Part shown: positions 15,136 to 23,765 of the stretch, in pieces
Layout: each line of letters begins with the position of its first letter
Position numbering within the stretch: the stretch's first letter is position 1
NCBI GenBank assembly: GCA_041748655.1
Contig: JBGTCV010000095.1
Coordinates: 15,619-79,618, forward strand
Source of the DNA: Leptofilum sp041748655
Lineage (GTDB): Bacteria > Chloroflexota > Anaerolineae > Promineifilales > Promineifilaceae
Direction: 5' to 3'
DNA length: 64,000 bases
The notes under the pieces: model-generated
What the model saw: only the letters and a program-made list of their open reading frames with translations
Told to the model about the DNA's origin: nothing
Databases searched by the model: none
Made by a program: the position numbers and the translations under genes

Positions 15136-17565
15136 GTGGACGACAATAAACGTGCCATTGACGCCACCCAGGCGACCCTTCATACTCTTCGTAAGATTGC
15201 CTATACGCGAGAGGTACATGAATTGTCGTCCTTGTCTTTGCCCGAAATTGATAAGCTGGTGGCTGCTATCGCCCAATATACCCCGGCGGGTAACGTCCCT
15301 GGTGTTATTCTCAACGGCTTGCTGCGGCTGCCCAACCGCAAACCACCCGCTGCCACCGTGCGGCGGGACATTCACCTGCTGTTCAGGGGAGTGGAACAAA
15401 CGTTGCTAGATAAGGCGGTGTACGGCACGTTTTTTGCCGGGCCTGCGGCCGTTTTGTGGGTGTACCAAAATTTGCTCAAGCTGGCGGGCAAAGAGGTGGA
15501 TGCCTCGTTCCCGGAAGGCATCTGGCAGTTTTACATCGATTATGCCCTGCGCGACGACACCGCCCGCCACGCCTGCGAAACCCACGGCTTCGACACCACC
15601 CTGCGCCAGCACAACATCCGGCTCTCCCCGGTGGATCGCGTGACGGCATTGGCGATGACGGCCGTTTACACCCTGCACCACTACTACGACCTGCTGGAAA
15701 ATGAATGGCGTGAGCGTGTCTACACCACCCTTTTGCGTGAACTCACGGCCGATTTGCCCGACAACGGCCGTTTCACCTCCCTCTACCGCCGCTGGGAACG
15801 GTTACGGCCGTACGCACGCGGGGCCGATGTGCAGCTCCAGGAAGATTATCCCACCTACCGCCGCCGCAAATTCGACGCCTTTCTGGCCGAGCCGCTGTCT
15901 CAGCTGCCGCCTGCCATCCTGGCCGAGTGGCAAAAGCGGGTTGCCGCAGCCGAGGCCGACGCCCTGCCCGCCTACCAGCAGCAGCTCAGCATCCGCGCCT
16001 ACCTGGAACCCTCCCTCTACGGTGAGGAACGCAAGCCCATCCCCCTGACGCAGATGCAAATTGGTCTTATCCATCAGGGACGTTACTACCTGCTGCCCGC
16101 CTGCGCCGACCAAAACGGCCGTCCCCAAAACGTGGCCACCATGCGCGGCTTCATTACTAACCTGATGTACCATGCTGACCAGACGCCCCCGGCACAGCTT
16201 GCCGAGCTGGCCCAAACAAGACGGGCCGCCTTTCCTGACTTTTTGAGCGGCACGGGCCAGGGGCTGCGCCAGGAGCTGATCAGCTTACGCCTGGCGCCCA
16301 TCTGGATTAACACCGATCAGCAGTCGCGCCACCAGCCGTTGGCCACCTTGCGCCAGGCCGAGCGGGCTATTGGCGACCAGCCGCTCACCATTTTTGACAC
16401 CGGCGAAACCTTTGTCTTCGACCTCTCCCACATCTTTTTTGACGGCATTTGGGGTGCGGCAATGGCTGAAATTTTGACCAATGAGGCGCTTTCCTGGGCC
16501 GTTTATTTGCACAGTCAGCCCTCGGTGACGGCGCCGCAAAATCGGCCGTATGCGCCTGAACTGACGCTGCGCCCCGCTGACCGGCAGCGGCTTCAGGCTG
16601 CGCCTCGCGTGGCGCAGGAAGTGAGCGCCGAAACCAGCGCCATCGACCTGCCCGCCATTTTGGAGCTGCGCGAGCTGTTCAAGCAGCGCAACGATCTGCT
16701 GCGGATGACGGTGAATGATTTGCTGCTGCTCTACCGCACCATTCATGGTTTGGCCTATCGCCCGGCCCCGGAGTTAGTAGCACAGTTGGAGATGTTGTTG
16801 GAAGACGGCCGTACCCAACCCGCTGCCAAAGCCGCCCTCACCGCCATCCAAACCCAGGCCAATAATCCCGTCATCCTCATTCCGGTGGATGCCAGCCGCC
16901 GCAGCCCGCGCGACCGCGTGTATCCCATGACCTTTGAAGTACCGCTGGCCAATCTCGACGTGGTGGGTGAGCATCAGCGCACCCTGGCAGCGCTGCGCAA
17001 CTACGAGCGGGCCACGCGCAACCGGCAGCACATTTATGACCAGTTCGAGAAGCTGCAAAAATCGTACCTGACGATGCTGGCGGGCTTTGGCGAGGTGCTG
17101 AACCAGGCCAAGGTGCGGGCCAGCACCGGCGAAAGTGTTAGCGTGGGCACCATTCGGCTGCTGGCCCATCTGCCCGTGCCCTTGCAGCGGCTGCTGGACA
17201 AAATACCGGGCCAGTTCGACGTGCTGAATGATCTCATCAAGGGGCGGGAAGTATTCTCTAACGTGGGGCGCGTTTTCCCCGGCAGCAGCCTGACCCGCTT
17301 CATGACGGCCAAAGATGACAACGAAAAGAAGGAGCTGGCTTGGGCTGTGCTGACCGATGCCGATGGCGTGATGCACATGACGGTGCGCGATTTTCGGCCG
17401 CATGTGGCCCACTTAACGGCCGTTGGCCGCCAGGACCTCGCCATTCGCATCATTGCCGACCAGCTGGACTCTTTTGCCAGCGGTCTCAACCAATACGTGC
17501 GCGATCTGCACCGTATCGCTACCACCTCCTACGACAAACGAGGCCTGCTGATAAAAAGACAGTAA
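15136..17565 (+). CDS. Unclassified 809-residue protein with an HxxxDG motif (possible CoA-dependent acyltransferase fold)
   Basis: A cytoplasmic-looking 809-residue protein with no signal peptide or membrane segment. I do not recognise its family. Its centre contains FDLSHIFFDG with H432, D436 and G437, the HxxxDG signature shared by chloramphenicol acetyltransferase, NRPS condensation domains and BAHD acyltransferases. Later segments (SNVGRVFPGSSLTRFMTA, then VRDFRPHVAHL) resemble the second half of that fold, where an N-x-G-x motif and a final strand precede the C-terminal helices. The N-terminal 250 residues contain a conserved-looking FYIDYALRDDTARHACETHGF. The start is GTG 15136 with GGAAAGG about ten bases upstream. 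It is followed after 48 bp by a Ser/Thr kinase-FGE fusion, which may be a functional partner. Fold assignment is inference. Confidence 0.6.
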   Translation: MDDNKRAIDATQATLHTLRKIAYTREVHELSSLSLPEIDKLVAAIAQYTPAGNVPGVILNGLLRLPNRKPPAATVRRDIHLLFRGVEQTLLDKAVYGTFFAGPAAVLWVYQNLLKLAGKEVDASFPEGIWQFYIDYALRDDTARHACETHGFDTTLRQHNIRLSPVDRVTALAMTAVYTLHHYYDLLENEWRERVYTTLLRELTADLPDNGRFTSLYRRWERLRPYARGADVQLQEDYPTYRRRKFDAFLAEPLSQLPPAILAEWQKRVAAAEADALPAYQQQLSIRAYLEPSLYGEERKPIPLTQMQIGLIHQGRYYLLPACADQNGRPQNVATMRGFITNLMYHADQTPPAQLAELAQTRRAAFPDFLSGTGQGLRQELISLRLAPIWINTDQQSRHQPLATLRQAERAIGDQPLTIFDTGETFVFDLSHIFFDGIWGAAMAEILTNEALSWAVYLHSQPSVTAPQNRPYAPELTLRPADRQRLQAAPRVAQEVSAETSAIDLPAILELRELFKQRNDLLRMTVNDLLLLYRTIHGLAYRPAPELVAQLEMLLEDGRTQPAAKAALTAIQTQANNPVILIPVDASRRSPRDRVYPMTFEVPLANLDVVGEHQRTLAALRNYERATRNRQHIYDQFEKLQKSYLTMLAGFGEVLNQAKVRASTGESVSVGTIRLLAHLPVPLQRLLDKIPGQFDVLNDLIKGREVFSNVGRVFPGSSLTRFMTAKDDNEKKELAWAVLTDADGVMHMTVRDFRPHVAHLTAVGRQDLAIRIIADQLDSFASGLNQYVRDLHRIATTSYDKRGLLIKRQ

Positions 17566-17611
17566 TTGGGTAATTAAGCAATTTACCCAATTATCCAATT
17601 ACCCAAATTTC
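17562..17611. repeat. TAATTGGG-family palindrome that supplies the preceding stop codon
   Basis: TAATTGGGTAATT faces AATTACCCAA across a short loop. The TAA at 17563-17565, inside the element, ends the 809-residue protein. Confidence 0.75.
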
Positions 17612-17613
17612 CC

Positions 17614-19812
17614 ATGACCAACCACCTCACAGACCCGCTCATCGGGCAGCAGCTAGACGAATATGAACTTATTTCGCTTTTGGGGCGGGGTGGGATGGCG
17701 CGTGTCTATCGCGGGCATGACGTGCGCCTGAAGCGGGACGTGGCGATCAAGGTGATTGATGCCGTCTATCGGGCGGACGAGACGTACCGGGCGCGGTTCG
17801 AGCGGGAAGCGCAGGCGATTGCCCAGCTGGAGCATCCCCATATTGTGCGGCTGTACCGCTACGGCGAAGTATCCGGCCTGTTTTACATGGCGATGCAGTA
17901 CATTCCGGGGCAGGATTTGCGCAGCTATCTGGATGATTTGCAGGCGCGGGAGGAGTGGCTGCCCGCCCTGGAGGCGGCGCGGCTGGTGCGGGAGCTGTGC
18001 GGGGCGCTCGATTATGCCCACAGCAAGGGGATCATCCATCGAGACATCAAGCCATCGAACATCATGCTGGGGGAAGACGGCCGTTCCTATCTCACCGATT
18101 TTGGTCTGGCCTTGTTTACGGACAGTGAAACGCAGGGGGACATTTTTGGCTCGCCCCATTACATTGCGCCCGAACAGGCGATCTCTTCGGCCCATGTGGT
18201 GCCCCAAAGCGATTTGTATGCCGTCGGCGTGATTTTGTACCAGATGTTTGCCGGGCAACGGCCGTTTGAAGGTGCCGAACCGCTGGAAATCGCCCTGAAG
18301 CAGATGAGCGAACTACCGCTGTCGCCCCAGGAAATTCGGCCCGAATTAAGCCCCGCATTGTCAGCCGTTATTCTCAAAGCGCTGGCCAAGGAGCCGGGCG
18401 AACGATACGCCAACGGTAATTTGTTGGCAACGGCCGTTGAATACGCCGTCCAGCAGCCAGAGGCGTTCGATTTTGCGCTGCCTGGCCCGTCTGTGCCTCC
18501 TGCCGCCTCGCTGCGCCCGCCCGTGCTGCCACCGCCACCCCCTGCGGTTGTGGGGCCGCCGCTTTCCAGCGCTCCGCGTACCCTGCCCCCGCCGCCCGCC
18601 GCCGTGGCGATGGGTCAGGCACAGCACACCGTCACCCCCACGCCCAAAACGGAAAAGGTGGCGGCGAACAACGGCCGTTCCTGCCTGCTCTTTTTGCTCC
18701 TGCTGCTGCTGTTGTTTGGCATGATGGGCGCGGCAGGCTGGTTCTTTATCTGGGAAGGTCGCTCGGTGGACGATCTGGTTTATCTGGCGCAGCATGGCGG
18801 TTTGCCGCCGACGGCGACAGCCGCGCCCACAGAAACGCCAACTGTATTGCCAACCGTGACGGAAACGGCCGTGCCGACAGAAACCGGGATAAGTTTGGCG
18901 ATGGTGACAGAAACGGCCGTGCCCACAACAACCCCCACCCTCACCCCGCTGCCCACCCAGACGCCCACGCCGCTGCCGACGGCAACTGCTGCCAGCCCGC
19001 CCACGCCCACGCCGCTGGTCATGTTAACCCGTGAGCAGGACGGAATGCCTCAGGTGGTGATTCCCGCCGCCACCTTTATGATGGGGGCGCGAGACGAAGA
19101 TACGGCCGCTGAACTCGATGAACGCTCCCGGCATGAGGTGTCGCTAGACGCCTTTGCCATCGATCTGTACGAGGTGAGCGTGGCCCAGTACGCCGCCTTC
19201 CTCAATACGTTGGGGGAATATGTCAACGCCTGCAACGGCTTCACCTGCCTCTCCACCCGCTTCGAGACGACGCGCAGCTATCTGACAGATGATACAATTG
19301 CCTACGTTCCGGTGGAAGGCTTTGGCGACTATCCGATCAACAACGTGAGCTGGCACGGTGCGAATGCCTACTGCCAATGGGTTGGCGGGCGGCTGCCGAC
19401 GGAGGCTGAGTGGGAGTTGGCGGCTGGGGGGGGGAACGGCCGTTTCTACCCCTGGGGCGATAATTTAGAAATCGACGAGGCTGGCACCATCCCCGCTGTC
19501 TTTGCCGGTACCTTCGACAATTTGCAGCCAGTCAACAGCCTGCCCGAAGGAGCCAGCCCGTTTGGCCTGCACCATATGGCGGGCAACGTCCAGGAATGGG
19601 TGGCCGACGGCTACGACCCGATCTACTACGACCGCAGCCCCGCCGCAAACCCTACCGGCCCCGAAGTCAGCGTCACCGATGACCGCGTCCTGCGCGGTGG
19701 CGGCTACGACAGCCCCGCCGAAGCGCTGCGCATCACCAACCGCGCCAGCCAGCGCGCCCCCGAATTCCGCCTGGTGCCCAACGTGGGTTTCCGCTGCGTC
19801 ACAGCCCCTTGA
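17614..19812 (+). CDS. Membrane Ser/Thr protein kinase fused to an extracytoplasmic FGE-sulfatase domain
   Basis: A 732-residue protein. Residues 17-275 form a Hanks-type kinase: glycine loop GRGGMARVY (24-32), K46 in VAIKVI, catalytic H142-R143-D144, DFG at 162-164 and SPHYIAPEQ in the activation segment. A Pro-rich cytoplasmic linker (about 290-345) leads to one membrane helix (about 355-380). Outside, a Thr/Pro linker (about 395-470) is followed by a formylglycine-generating-enzyme-like domain (about 480-732: IPAATFMMGARDEDTA, NVSWHGANAYCQWVGGRLPTEAEWE, MAGNVQEWVADGY, GFRCV). In such fusions the FGE-like domain usually acts as a ligand-binding sensor; the two active-site cysteines of true FGE are not evident. 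It lies directly downstream of the HxxxDG protein. Confidence 0.92.
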   Translation: MTNHLTDPLIGQQLDEYELISLLGRGGMARVYRGHDVRLKRDVAIKVIDAVYRADETYRARFEREAQAIAQLEHPHIVRLYRYGEVSGLFYMAMQYIPGQDLRSYLDDLQAREEWLPALEAARLVRELCGALDYAHSKGIIHRDIKPSNIMLGEDGRSYLTDFGLALFTDSETQGDIFGSPHYIAPEQAISSAHVVPQSDLYAVGVILYQMFAGQRPFEGAEPLEIALKQMSELPLSPQEIRPELSPALSAVILKALAKEPGERYANGNLLATAVEYAVQQPEAFDFALPGPSVPPAASLRPPVLPPPPPAVVGPPLSSAPRTLPPPPAAVAMGQAQHTVTPTPKTEKVAANNGRSCLLFLLLLLLLFGMMGAAGWFFIWEGRSVDDLVYLAQHGGLPPTATAAPTETPTVLPTVTETAVPTETGISLAMVTETAVPTTTPTLTPLPTQTPTPLPTATAASPPTPTPLVMLTREQDGMPQVVIPAATFMMGARDEDTAAELDERSRHEVSLDAFAIDLYEVSVAQYAAFLNTLGEYVNACNGFTCLSTRFETTRSYLTDDTIAYVPVEGFGDYPINNVSWHGANAYCQWVGGRLPTEAEWELAAGGGNGRFYPWGDNLEIDEAGTIPAVFAGTFDNLQPVNSLPEGASPFGLHHMAGNVQEWVADGYDPIYYDRSPAANPTGPEVSVTDDRVLRGGGYDSPAEALRITNRASQRAPEFRLVPNVGFRCVTAP

Positions 19813-19814
19813 CT

Positions 19815-20012
19815 TGTACACAACTCGTGCCACGCTCTGCGTGGCATGACAGACGCGATGCTCCGCGTCGCACGGAACGCAGAGCGTTCCGAAAGGCATT
19901 CCCACGTAGAACATGGGAACGAGATGGACACATTCCGCACTCGTTCCACGCTCTGCGTGGAATGACAGACGCGACGCTCCGCGTCGTATGGAACGCAGAG
20001 CGTTCCGAAACG
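19815..20012. repeat. Two copies of an ACGCTCTGCGT/ACGCAGAGCGT palindromic repeat
   Basis: Each copy reads roughly CACGCTCTGCGTGG-ATGACAGACGCGA-GCTCCGCGTCG-GGAACGCAGAGCGTTCC, with nested inverted repeats; the second copy begins about 110 bp after the first (about 19830 and 19940). They separate two convergent genes and may form mRNA ends. Confidence 0.7.
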
Positions 20013-20025
20013 CAGAAAGAATGCA

Positions 20026-20652
20026 TTAGCCATATTGAATTTGGTAGATGGCAATGCCGAAGGCGACGGCGACGTTGAGGGAGTTTTTGACGCCGCTCAT
20101 GGGCAGGGCGAAGGTGCAGTCGGCCAGCTGCTGTATGGCGGGATCCACCCCCACTTTTTCGTTGCCGATGACGAGGAGGATGGGTTGATTGGGCTGCTTG
20201 GGTAACGTGGTGGTGAAGAGATTTGTTTCCCCCTCCTCCAACACCCAAATTTCATACCCGGCATCTTTGAGCTGCAAGACGGCGTGAACGCTGTTGCGAT
20301 GCTGCGTCCAGGGGAGGGCGCTTTCGGCCCCCAGCGCCGTTTTGGCCAGCTTTGGATGGCTTGGTGGGGCGGTGATCCCACCCAGATGCAGATGGTTTAT
20401 TCCCGCGCCGTCGGCCGTGCGCATGATCGTCCCCACGTTGTACAGGCTGCGAATGTTGTCTAGCAGCAGCGCTAGTTGCGTGTAGCGTGGCGGCGTTTGG
20501 ATTTGTGGTGCGACGCCTGCCTGGGGTGTGGCCACCAGCGCCGTCGCTGCGCCGCAGTGGGGGCAATTTGCTCCCGCCGCATCCCCCACCGCCACCGGAA
20601 AGCGAAACTGGCAGGCCGTCGCCTCGCACTGCCGGATTTCATATGTCTGCAC
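20026..20652 (-). CDS. SpoU/TrmH-family RNA 2'-O-methyltransferase with N-terminal zinc ribbon
   Basis: A 208-residue SAM-dependent SPOUT methyltransferase that would 2'-O-methylate tRNA or rRNA. A short zinc ribbon (CEATACQF, then CPHC) precedes the SpoU domain, whose three motifs are all present: LLDNIRSLYNVGTIMRTAD, LVIGNEKVGVD, and LPMSGVKNSLNVAVAFGI at the C-terminal knot. GAGGTG lies just before GTG 20652, which I take as the start; GTG 20658 is possible. It overlaps the gluconokinase gene by about 14 bp, so the two are co-translated. The substrate nucleotide is not predictable. Confidence 0.85.
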   Translation of the reverse strand: MQTYEIRQCEATACQFRFPVAVGDAAGANCPHCGAATALVATPQAGVAPQIQTPPRYTQLALLLDNIRSLYNVGTIMRTADGAGINHLHLGGITAPPSHPKLAKTALGAESALPWTQHRNSVHAVLQLKDAGYEIWVLEEGETNLFTTTLPKQPNQPILLVIGNEKVGVDPAIQQLADCTFALPMSGVKNSLNVAVAFGIAIYQIQYG

Positions 20653-21142
20653 CGGCACCTCGCTTGTTGAGCGCCGCCAGGATGTCCAGCACAAGCGCCG
20701 CGATAGGGCGGTCAATATCCAAAACCAGGGCGTTTTCGGGCGGTTCTAGCGTGTCGAACTGGCTTTGCAGAAGGGCGGGCGGCATGAAATGGCTGCGCCG
20801 GGTCATTCGGTTGAGAATCTGGTCGTAGCTGCCGCGCAAATAGACCAGCAGCACCTCTGGCTGATCACAGCCGAGCGTCTGGCGATAGGTGGCCTTGAGG
20901 GCGGAGGTGGCCAGGATGGCGTCTTGCCCGTCGGCCAGGTGCTGGTCGATGAGCTGGCGCAGTCTGGCCAACCAGGGAGCGCGGTCGGCGTCGTTAAGGG
21001 GGAGTCCCGCCGCCATTTTGGCCACGTTTTCCACCGGATGGAAGTCGTCGCCGTCGAAGAAGGGACGCTGCCACGCCTGGGCCAACGCTTCGCCCACGCT
21101 GCTTTTGCCGCTGCCAGAAACGCCCATCAGGATGACAATCAT
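20639..21142 (-). CDS. gntK: Gluconokinase
   Basis: A 167-residue P-loop kinase converting gluconate and ATP to 6-phosphogluconate. Walker A is GVSGSGKSSVG (residues 7-17), followed by the diagnostic FFDGDDFHP, LNDADRAPWL, SALKATYRQTL, YLRGSYDQI and HFMPPALLQSQFDTLEPP. The length matches the family. The ATG at 21142 overlaps the preceding GNAT stop codon as ATGA, so translation is coupled; a longer open frame upstream is only the shadow of that gene. No gluconate transporter or other gluconate gene is nearby. Confidence 0.92.
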   Translation of the reverse strand: MIVILMGVSGSGKSSVGEALAQAWQRPFFDGDDFHPVENVAKMAAGLPLNDADRAPWLARLRQLIDQHLADGQDAILATSALKATYRQTLGCDQPEVLLVYLRGSYDQILNRMTRRSHFMPPALLQSQFDTLEPPENALVLDIDRPIAALVLDILAALNKRGAGADI

Positions 21143-21642
21143 AGCTGCCCCACTGTCTGACTGCGCCGCTCTAAAAAGAGGACATCCCGCCAACGGCCGT
21201 TTTGCTGCCCCAGCTTTTCCCGTCGCCCCGCCACCCGGAAACCGCATCGCTCGTGCAGCCGCACGCTGGCTTCGTTCTCTGGGAAGATGCCTGCCTGGAG
21301 CGTCCAGAAGCCGGCCGCTTCGGAGCTGTCTACCAGCGTTTGCAGCAGCCGCCGGCCGATCCCTTGCCCTTGCGCCGATGTGGCCACGTAGACGCTCACT
21401 TCGGCCACGCCTGCGTAGACACATCGCCCGGAAACGGCCGTTAACGCTGCCCATCCCACCACCTCGCCGCTTTCACCAGACCGGGCCACAAAGCGGCAGG
21501 TGGGTAGATGCCCGGCATCCCATGTTTCCCAGGCGGGAACGGCCGTTTCAAACGTTGCGTCGCCCGTGGCAATACCCTCGGCATAAATTTGGGAAACGGC
21601 CGTCCAGTCCGCCGCCTGCATAGGGTAAATAGAAATAGACAT
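21139..21642 (-). CDS. GNAT acetyltransferase, phosphinothricin acetyltransferase (Pat/Bar)-like
   Basis: A 167-residue acetyltransferase. It shows the Pat-group opening (AADWTAVSQIYAEGIATGDATFET), the acetyl-CoA loop AQGQGIGRRLL near 108-118, and the late motif NEASVRLHERCGFRVAGRREKLG. Family members acetylate phosphinothricin, methionine sulfone or unknown amines, so a housekeeping detoxification role is possible. AAGGAG lies eleven bases before ATG 21642. First of a three-gene overlapping unit with gluconokinase and the SpoU methyltransferase. Confidence 0.85.
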   Translation of the reverse strand: MSISIYPMQAADWTAVSQIYAEGIATGDATFETAVPAWETWDAGHLPTCRFVARSGESGEVVGWAALTAVSGRCVYAGVAEVSVYVATSAQGQGIGRRLLQTLVDSSEAAGFWTLQAGIFPENEASVRLHERCGFRVAGRREKLGQQNGRWRDVLFLERRSQTVGQL

Positions 21643-21660
21643 GATAGTGCGTTCTCCTTG

Positions 21661-21725
21661 AAGGTGGGTAATTGAGTAATTGGGCAATTGACATAATTAC
21701 TCAATTGCCTAATTACCCAATTACA
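21661..21725. repeat. TAATTGAG/TAATTGGG palindromic element
   Basis: GGGTAATTGAGTAATTGGG faces CAATTGCCTAATTACCC in an almost complete inverted repeat filling the gap between two minus-strand genes. Confidence 0.75.
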
Positions 21726-21727
21726 TT

Positions 21728-22201
21728 TCAAACCACCGGCTTTTCCCGCCTGAACAGCAGCCGGGGCGCAATGATGCCCACCGCCAGCGCGGCCAGAATC
21801 AGGCTGGTTTTGACGGCGTTGAGGCTGGCTTCCACCAGAAGCGGCGTGCTGCCAAACACGCCCATGTTGGTGATCTCCAACACGCCCAGCATGGTTCGGA
21901 AGGCAAAGGTGCCGGGCACCATCGGAATGACTGCCGGCACGGTGAAAATGGCCATGGGGGATTGGAATTTGCGGGCAAAATAGAAGCCCATGAAGCCGAT
22001 CAGGGTGGCGGCCAGCAGCGAGGCTGGCTCGATGGGCAGCCCCAGCTGCATCACCCAGGTGCGCAGGGCATGGCCGATGGCAGCGGCGGCGGCGCAGCCG
22101 GGCAGGGCACGGGGCGGCACGTTGAACAAGATGGCAAAGCCGGTGGCGGCGATGGCCGACCAGAACGCATCCTCCAGTAAAGCTGCCAGCAGTGGATTCA
22201 C
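21728..22201 (-). CDS. Threonine/serine exporter, C-terminal half (ThrE_2/DUF3815 family)
   Basis: A 157-residue membrane protein with about five hydrophobic helices and the segment IFTVPAVIPMVPGTFAFRTMLG, which is typical of the second half of ThrE. In many bacteria ThrE is split into a long N-terminal subunit and this short one; together they export threonine and serine. Start GTG 22201 overlaps the upstream stop as GTGA, so the two are translated as a pair. Confidence 0.88.
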   Translation of the reverse strand: MNPLLAALLEDAFWSAIAATGFAILFNVPPRALPGCAAAAAIGHALRTWVMQLGLPIEPASLLAATLIGFMGFYFARKFQSPMAIFTVPAVIPMVPGTFAFRTMLGVLEITNMGVFGSTPLLVEASLNAVKTSLILAALAVGIIAPRLLFRREKPVV

Positions 22202-23025
22202 AGCGTCACCCCCGTCAGGCTGAGGGCGAGCAGCAGCCCCAGGGCAATCGCCAGGGAGATGAGCACGCCCGTCACGCCGCGAGCAATGCCGGTGACCAGA
22301 TGGCCGCGAATGAGGTCCTGGGCGGCGTTGATGAGTGGTACGCCGGGCACCAGCAGCAAAACGGCCGCTGCCAGCGCCGTCTCTGGCTGATCGCTCAGGT
22401 TGAACAAGGCGGCGGCGCTGGCCAAAACAGAGGCTACAAAGGCGCAGACCACCACAATCAGCAAATGATTGAAATAATGGTGGGTTAATATTTGCCGCAG
22501 CAGCATAGCCACGGCCGACGCGCCAAAAGTGATGCCAAAGATGATCCAATCGCCGCCAAACAGGCGGCTGAAAGCGGCGCAGGCCAGGCCCACCATGACG
22601 ACGACCAACCAGCGGTTGTAGCTGCGTGGCATCTGGTCGATATGCTCCAGCTCGGTGCGAACCTGAAAGCGAGTCAGTTGGCTGCCCATGATGCGGCGGC
22701 TAAGGTCGTTGAGGGCGGTCACTTTGCCCAAATCGACGCCCAACGAGACGACGCGCCGCAGCTTGGTGCGGAATTCGGAGCCGCTGGAGGCAGTGATGGT
22801 GATGACGTTGGGCGACACGAGAATATCGAGCCAGTCGCAGCCCAGCCCGGTGCCAATGCGATGGACCGATTCTTCGACGCGGTGGCTGGTTGCGCCGTGC
22901 TGCAGCAGCAGCTGCCCCGCCCACAGGCTCAGGTCGATGATGTCGCGCAGCTCGTGGTAGGCGAGCGGCCGTTTCCGGCTGACGTCATGTTCAGGATAAA
23001 TTCCGGGTGGATGTTGCTGTTCCAT
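22198..23025 (-). CDS. Threonine/serine exporter, N-terminal half (ThrE_1/DUF1212 family)
   Basis: A 275-residue protein. Residues 20-140 form the cytoplasmic DUF1212 domain (LLLQHGATSHRVEESVHRIGTGLG, then LVSPNVITITASSG), followed by five membrane helices with the conserved LVPGVPLINAAQDLIRGHLVTGIARG. It pairs with the gene that overlaps its stop codon. With AzlCD further upstream, it gives this strand two separate amino-acid efflux systems. No clear ribosome-binding site precedes ATG 23025. Confidence 0.9.
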   Translation of the reverse strand: MEQQHPPGIYPEHDVSRKRPLAYHELRDIIDLSLWAGQLLLQHGATSHRVEESVHRIGTGLGCDWLDILVSPNVITITASSGSEFRTKLRRVVSLGVDLGKVTALNDLSRRIMGSQLTRFQVRTELEHIDQMPRSYNRWLVVVMVGLACAAFSRLFGGDWIIFGITFGASAVAMLLRQILTHHYFNHLLIVVVCAFVASVLASAAALFNLSDQPETALAAAVLLLVPGVPLINAAQDLIRGHLVTGIARGVTGVLISLAIALGLLLALSLTGVTL

Positions 23026-23093
23026 GCCCGTACTATACAGCGATCATTTCTGGCTGGCGACTGGCGATTTGCCTAAAAAGCGGGGGGAAGGGC

Positions 23094-23160
23094 GAGTGAA
23101 AAGTGATAAGTAAAAAGTAAAAAGTTCACGGCCACTTTTCACTTATCACTTTTTACTGTT
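23094..23160. repeat. GTGAAAAGTGATAAGT palindromic element
   Basis: GTGAAAAGTGATAAGTAAAAAGT faces ACTTTTCACTTATCACTTTTTAC, a nearly perfect 20+ bp inverted repeat. Other copies of this word family: 917-945, 25931-26007, 44031-44080 (weak), 52125-52180 and 55583-55650. Confidence 0.75.
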
Positions 23161-23161
23161 C

Positions 23162-23713
23162 TTACTGTCCGTAATAAAAAGCTCCTGGAAAATCCTCCGC
23201 CACTTCCTTCTTCTTGCCGCTCCATTCGTGGATGTTGAGGCGGTAAACTGCCGTTCGCTTCAATTCTTCTGGGGTGATGCCGCGATAATGGACGTCGGGG
23301 CGCAGGTGGGGGGCGTATTTGTCCAGCAGCAGCTGTAGGCCATGCCGGGCTTCGGTGGGATCGGTGATGGTAACGGCCGTACCAAACACCGTCACCCCGC
23401 TGTACTCCACGCTAAACTCCAGCGCCTCAGCAGCAGGCAGCAGCCGACCCATCTCAAAAATGGTGAAGCAAAATTTGGTCTCACTGGCCAGATTGGCGGC
23501 CGTGCGGCCGACGCGGGCGGTGTGCATGTAGATGGCGTGTGCGGCTTCATCGTACACGTATAAATTACTGTTGAGGAACGGCTGCTCGCCCTGGTTGAAG
23601 GCCAGCACGCCCACCGGGGCGCGGTGCAGCTGGGCGCGAATCCAGCTTTCATCGGTTACAGCGCGGTCACTGCGGCGGACTTCAGTATTGGCTAGTTGAG
23701 TGTACTCTTTCAT
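23162..23713 (-). CDS. Pyridoxamine 5'-phosphate oxidase-fold flavin-binding protein (NimA-like)
   Basis: A 183-residue split-barrel protein. The pattern HRAPVGVLAFNQGEQPFLNSNLYVYDEA and then IYMHTARVGRTAANL matches the FMN-binding PPOX family group that includes NimA and heme-utilisation-like proteins, not the true vitamin B6 enzyme. The barrel continues with FCFTIFEMGRLLP and YSGVTVFGTA. Its substrate is unknown. GGAGCAACA precedes ATG 23713. It lies between a perfect palindrome on the upstream side and a repeat element on the downstream side. Confidence 0.82.
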   Translation of the reverse strand: MKEYTQLANTEVRRSDRAVTDESWIRAQLHRAPVGVLAFNQGEQPFLNSNLYVYDEAAHAIYMHTARVGRTAANLASETKFCFTIFEMGRLLPAAEALEFSVEYSGVTVFGTAVTITDPTEARHGLQLLLDKYAPHLRPDVHYRGITPEELKRTAVYRLNIHEWSGKKKEVAEDFPGAFYYGQ

Positions 23714-23728
23714 TGTTGCTCCAATTGG

Positions 23729-23762
23729 AGGTGCGACGCACTTTCGAAAGTGCGTCGCACCT
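23729..23762. repeat. Perfect 34-bp palindrome
   Basis: AGGTGCGACGCACTTTC is followed immediately by its exact reverse complement, with no loop. It separates the PhzF stop (23766) from the start region of the flavin-binding protein. Either a repeat of the region's palindromic elements or an mRNA-end hairpin. Confidence 0.85.
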
Positions 23763-23765
23763 GGT

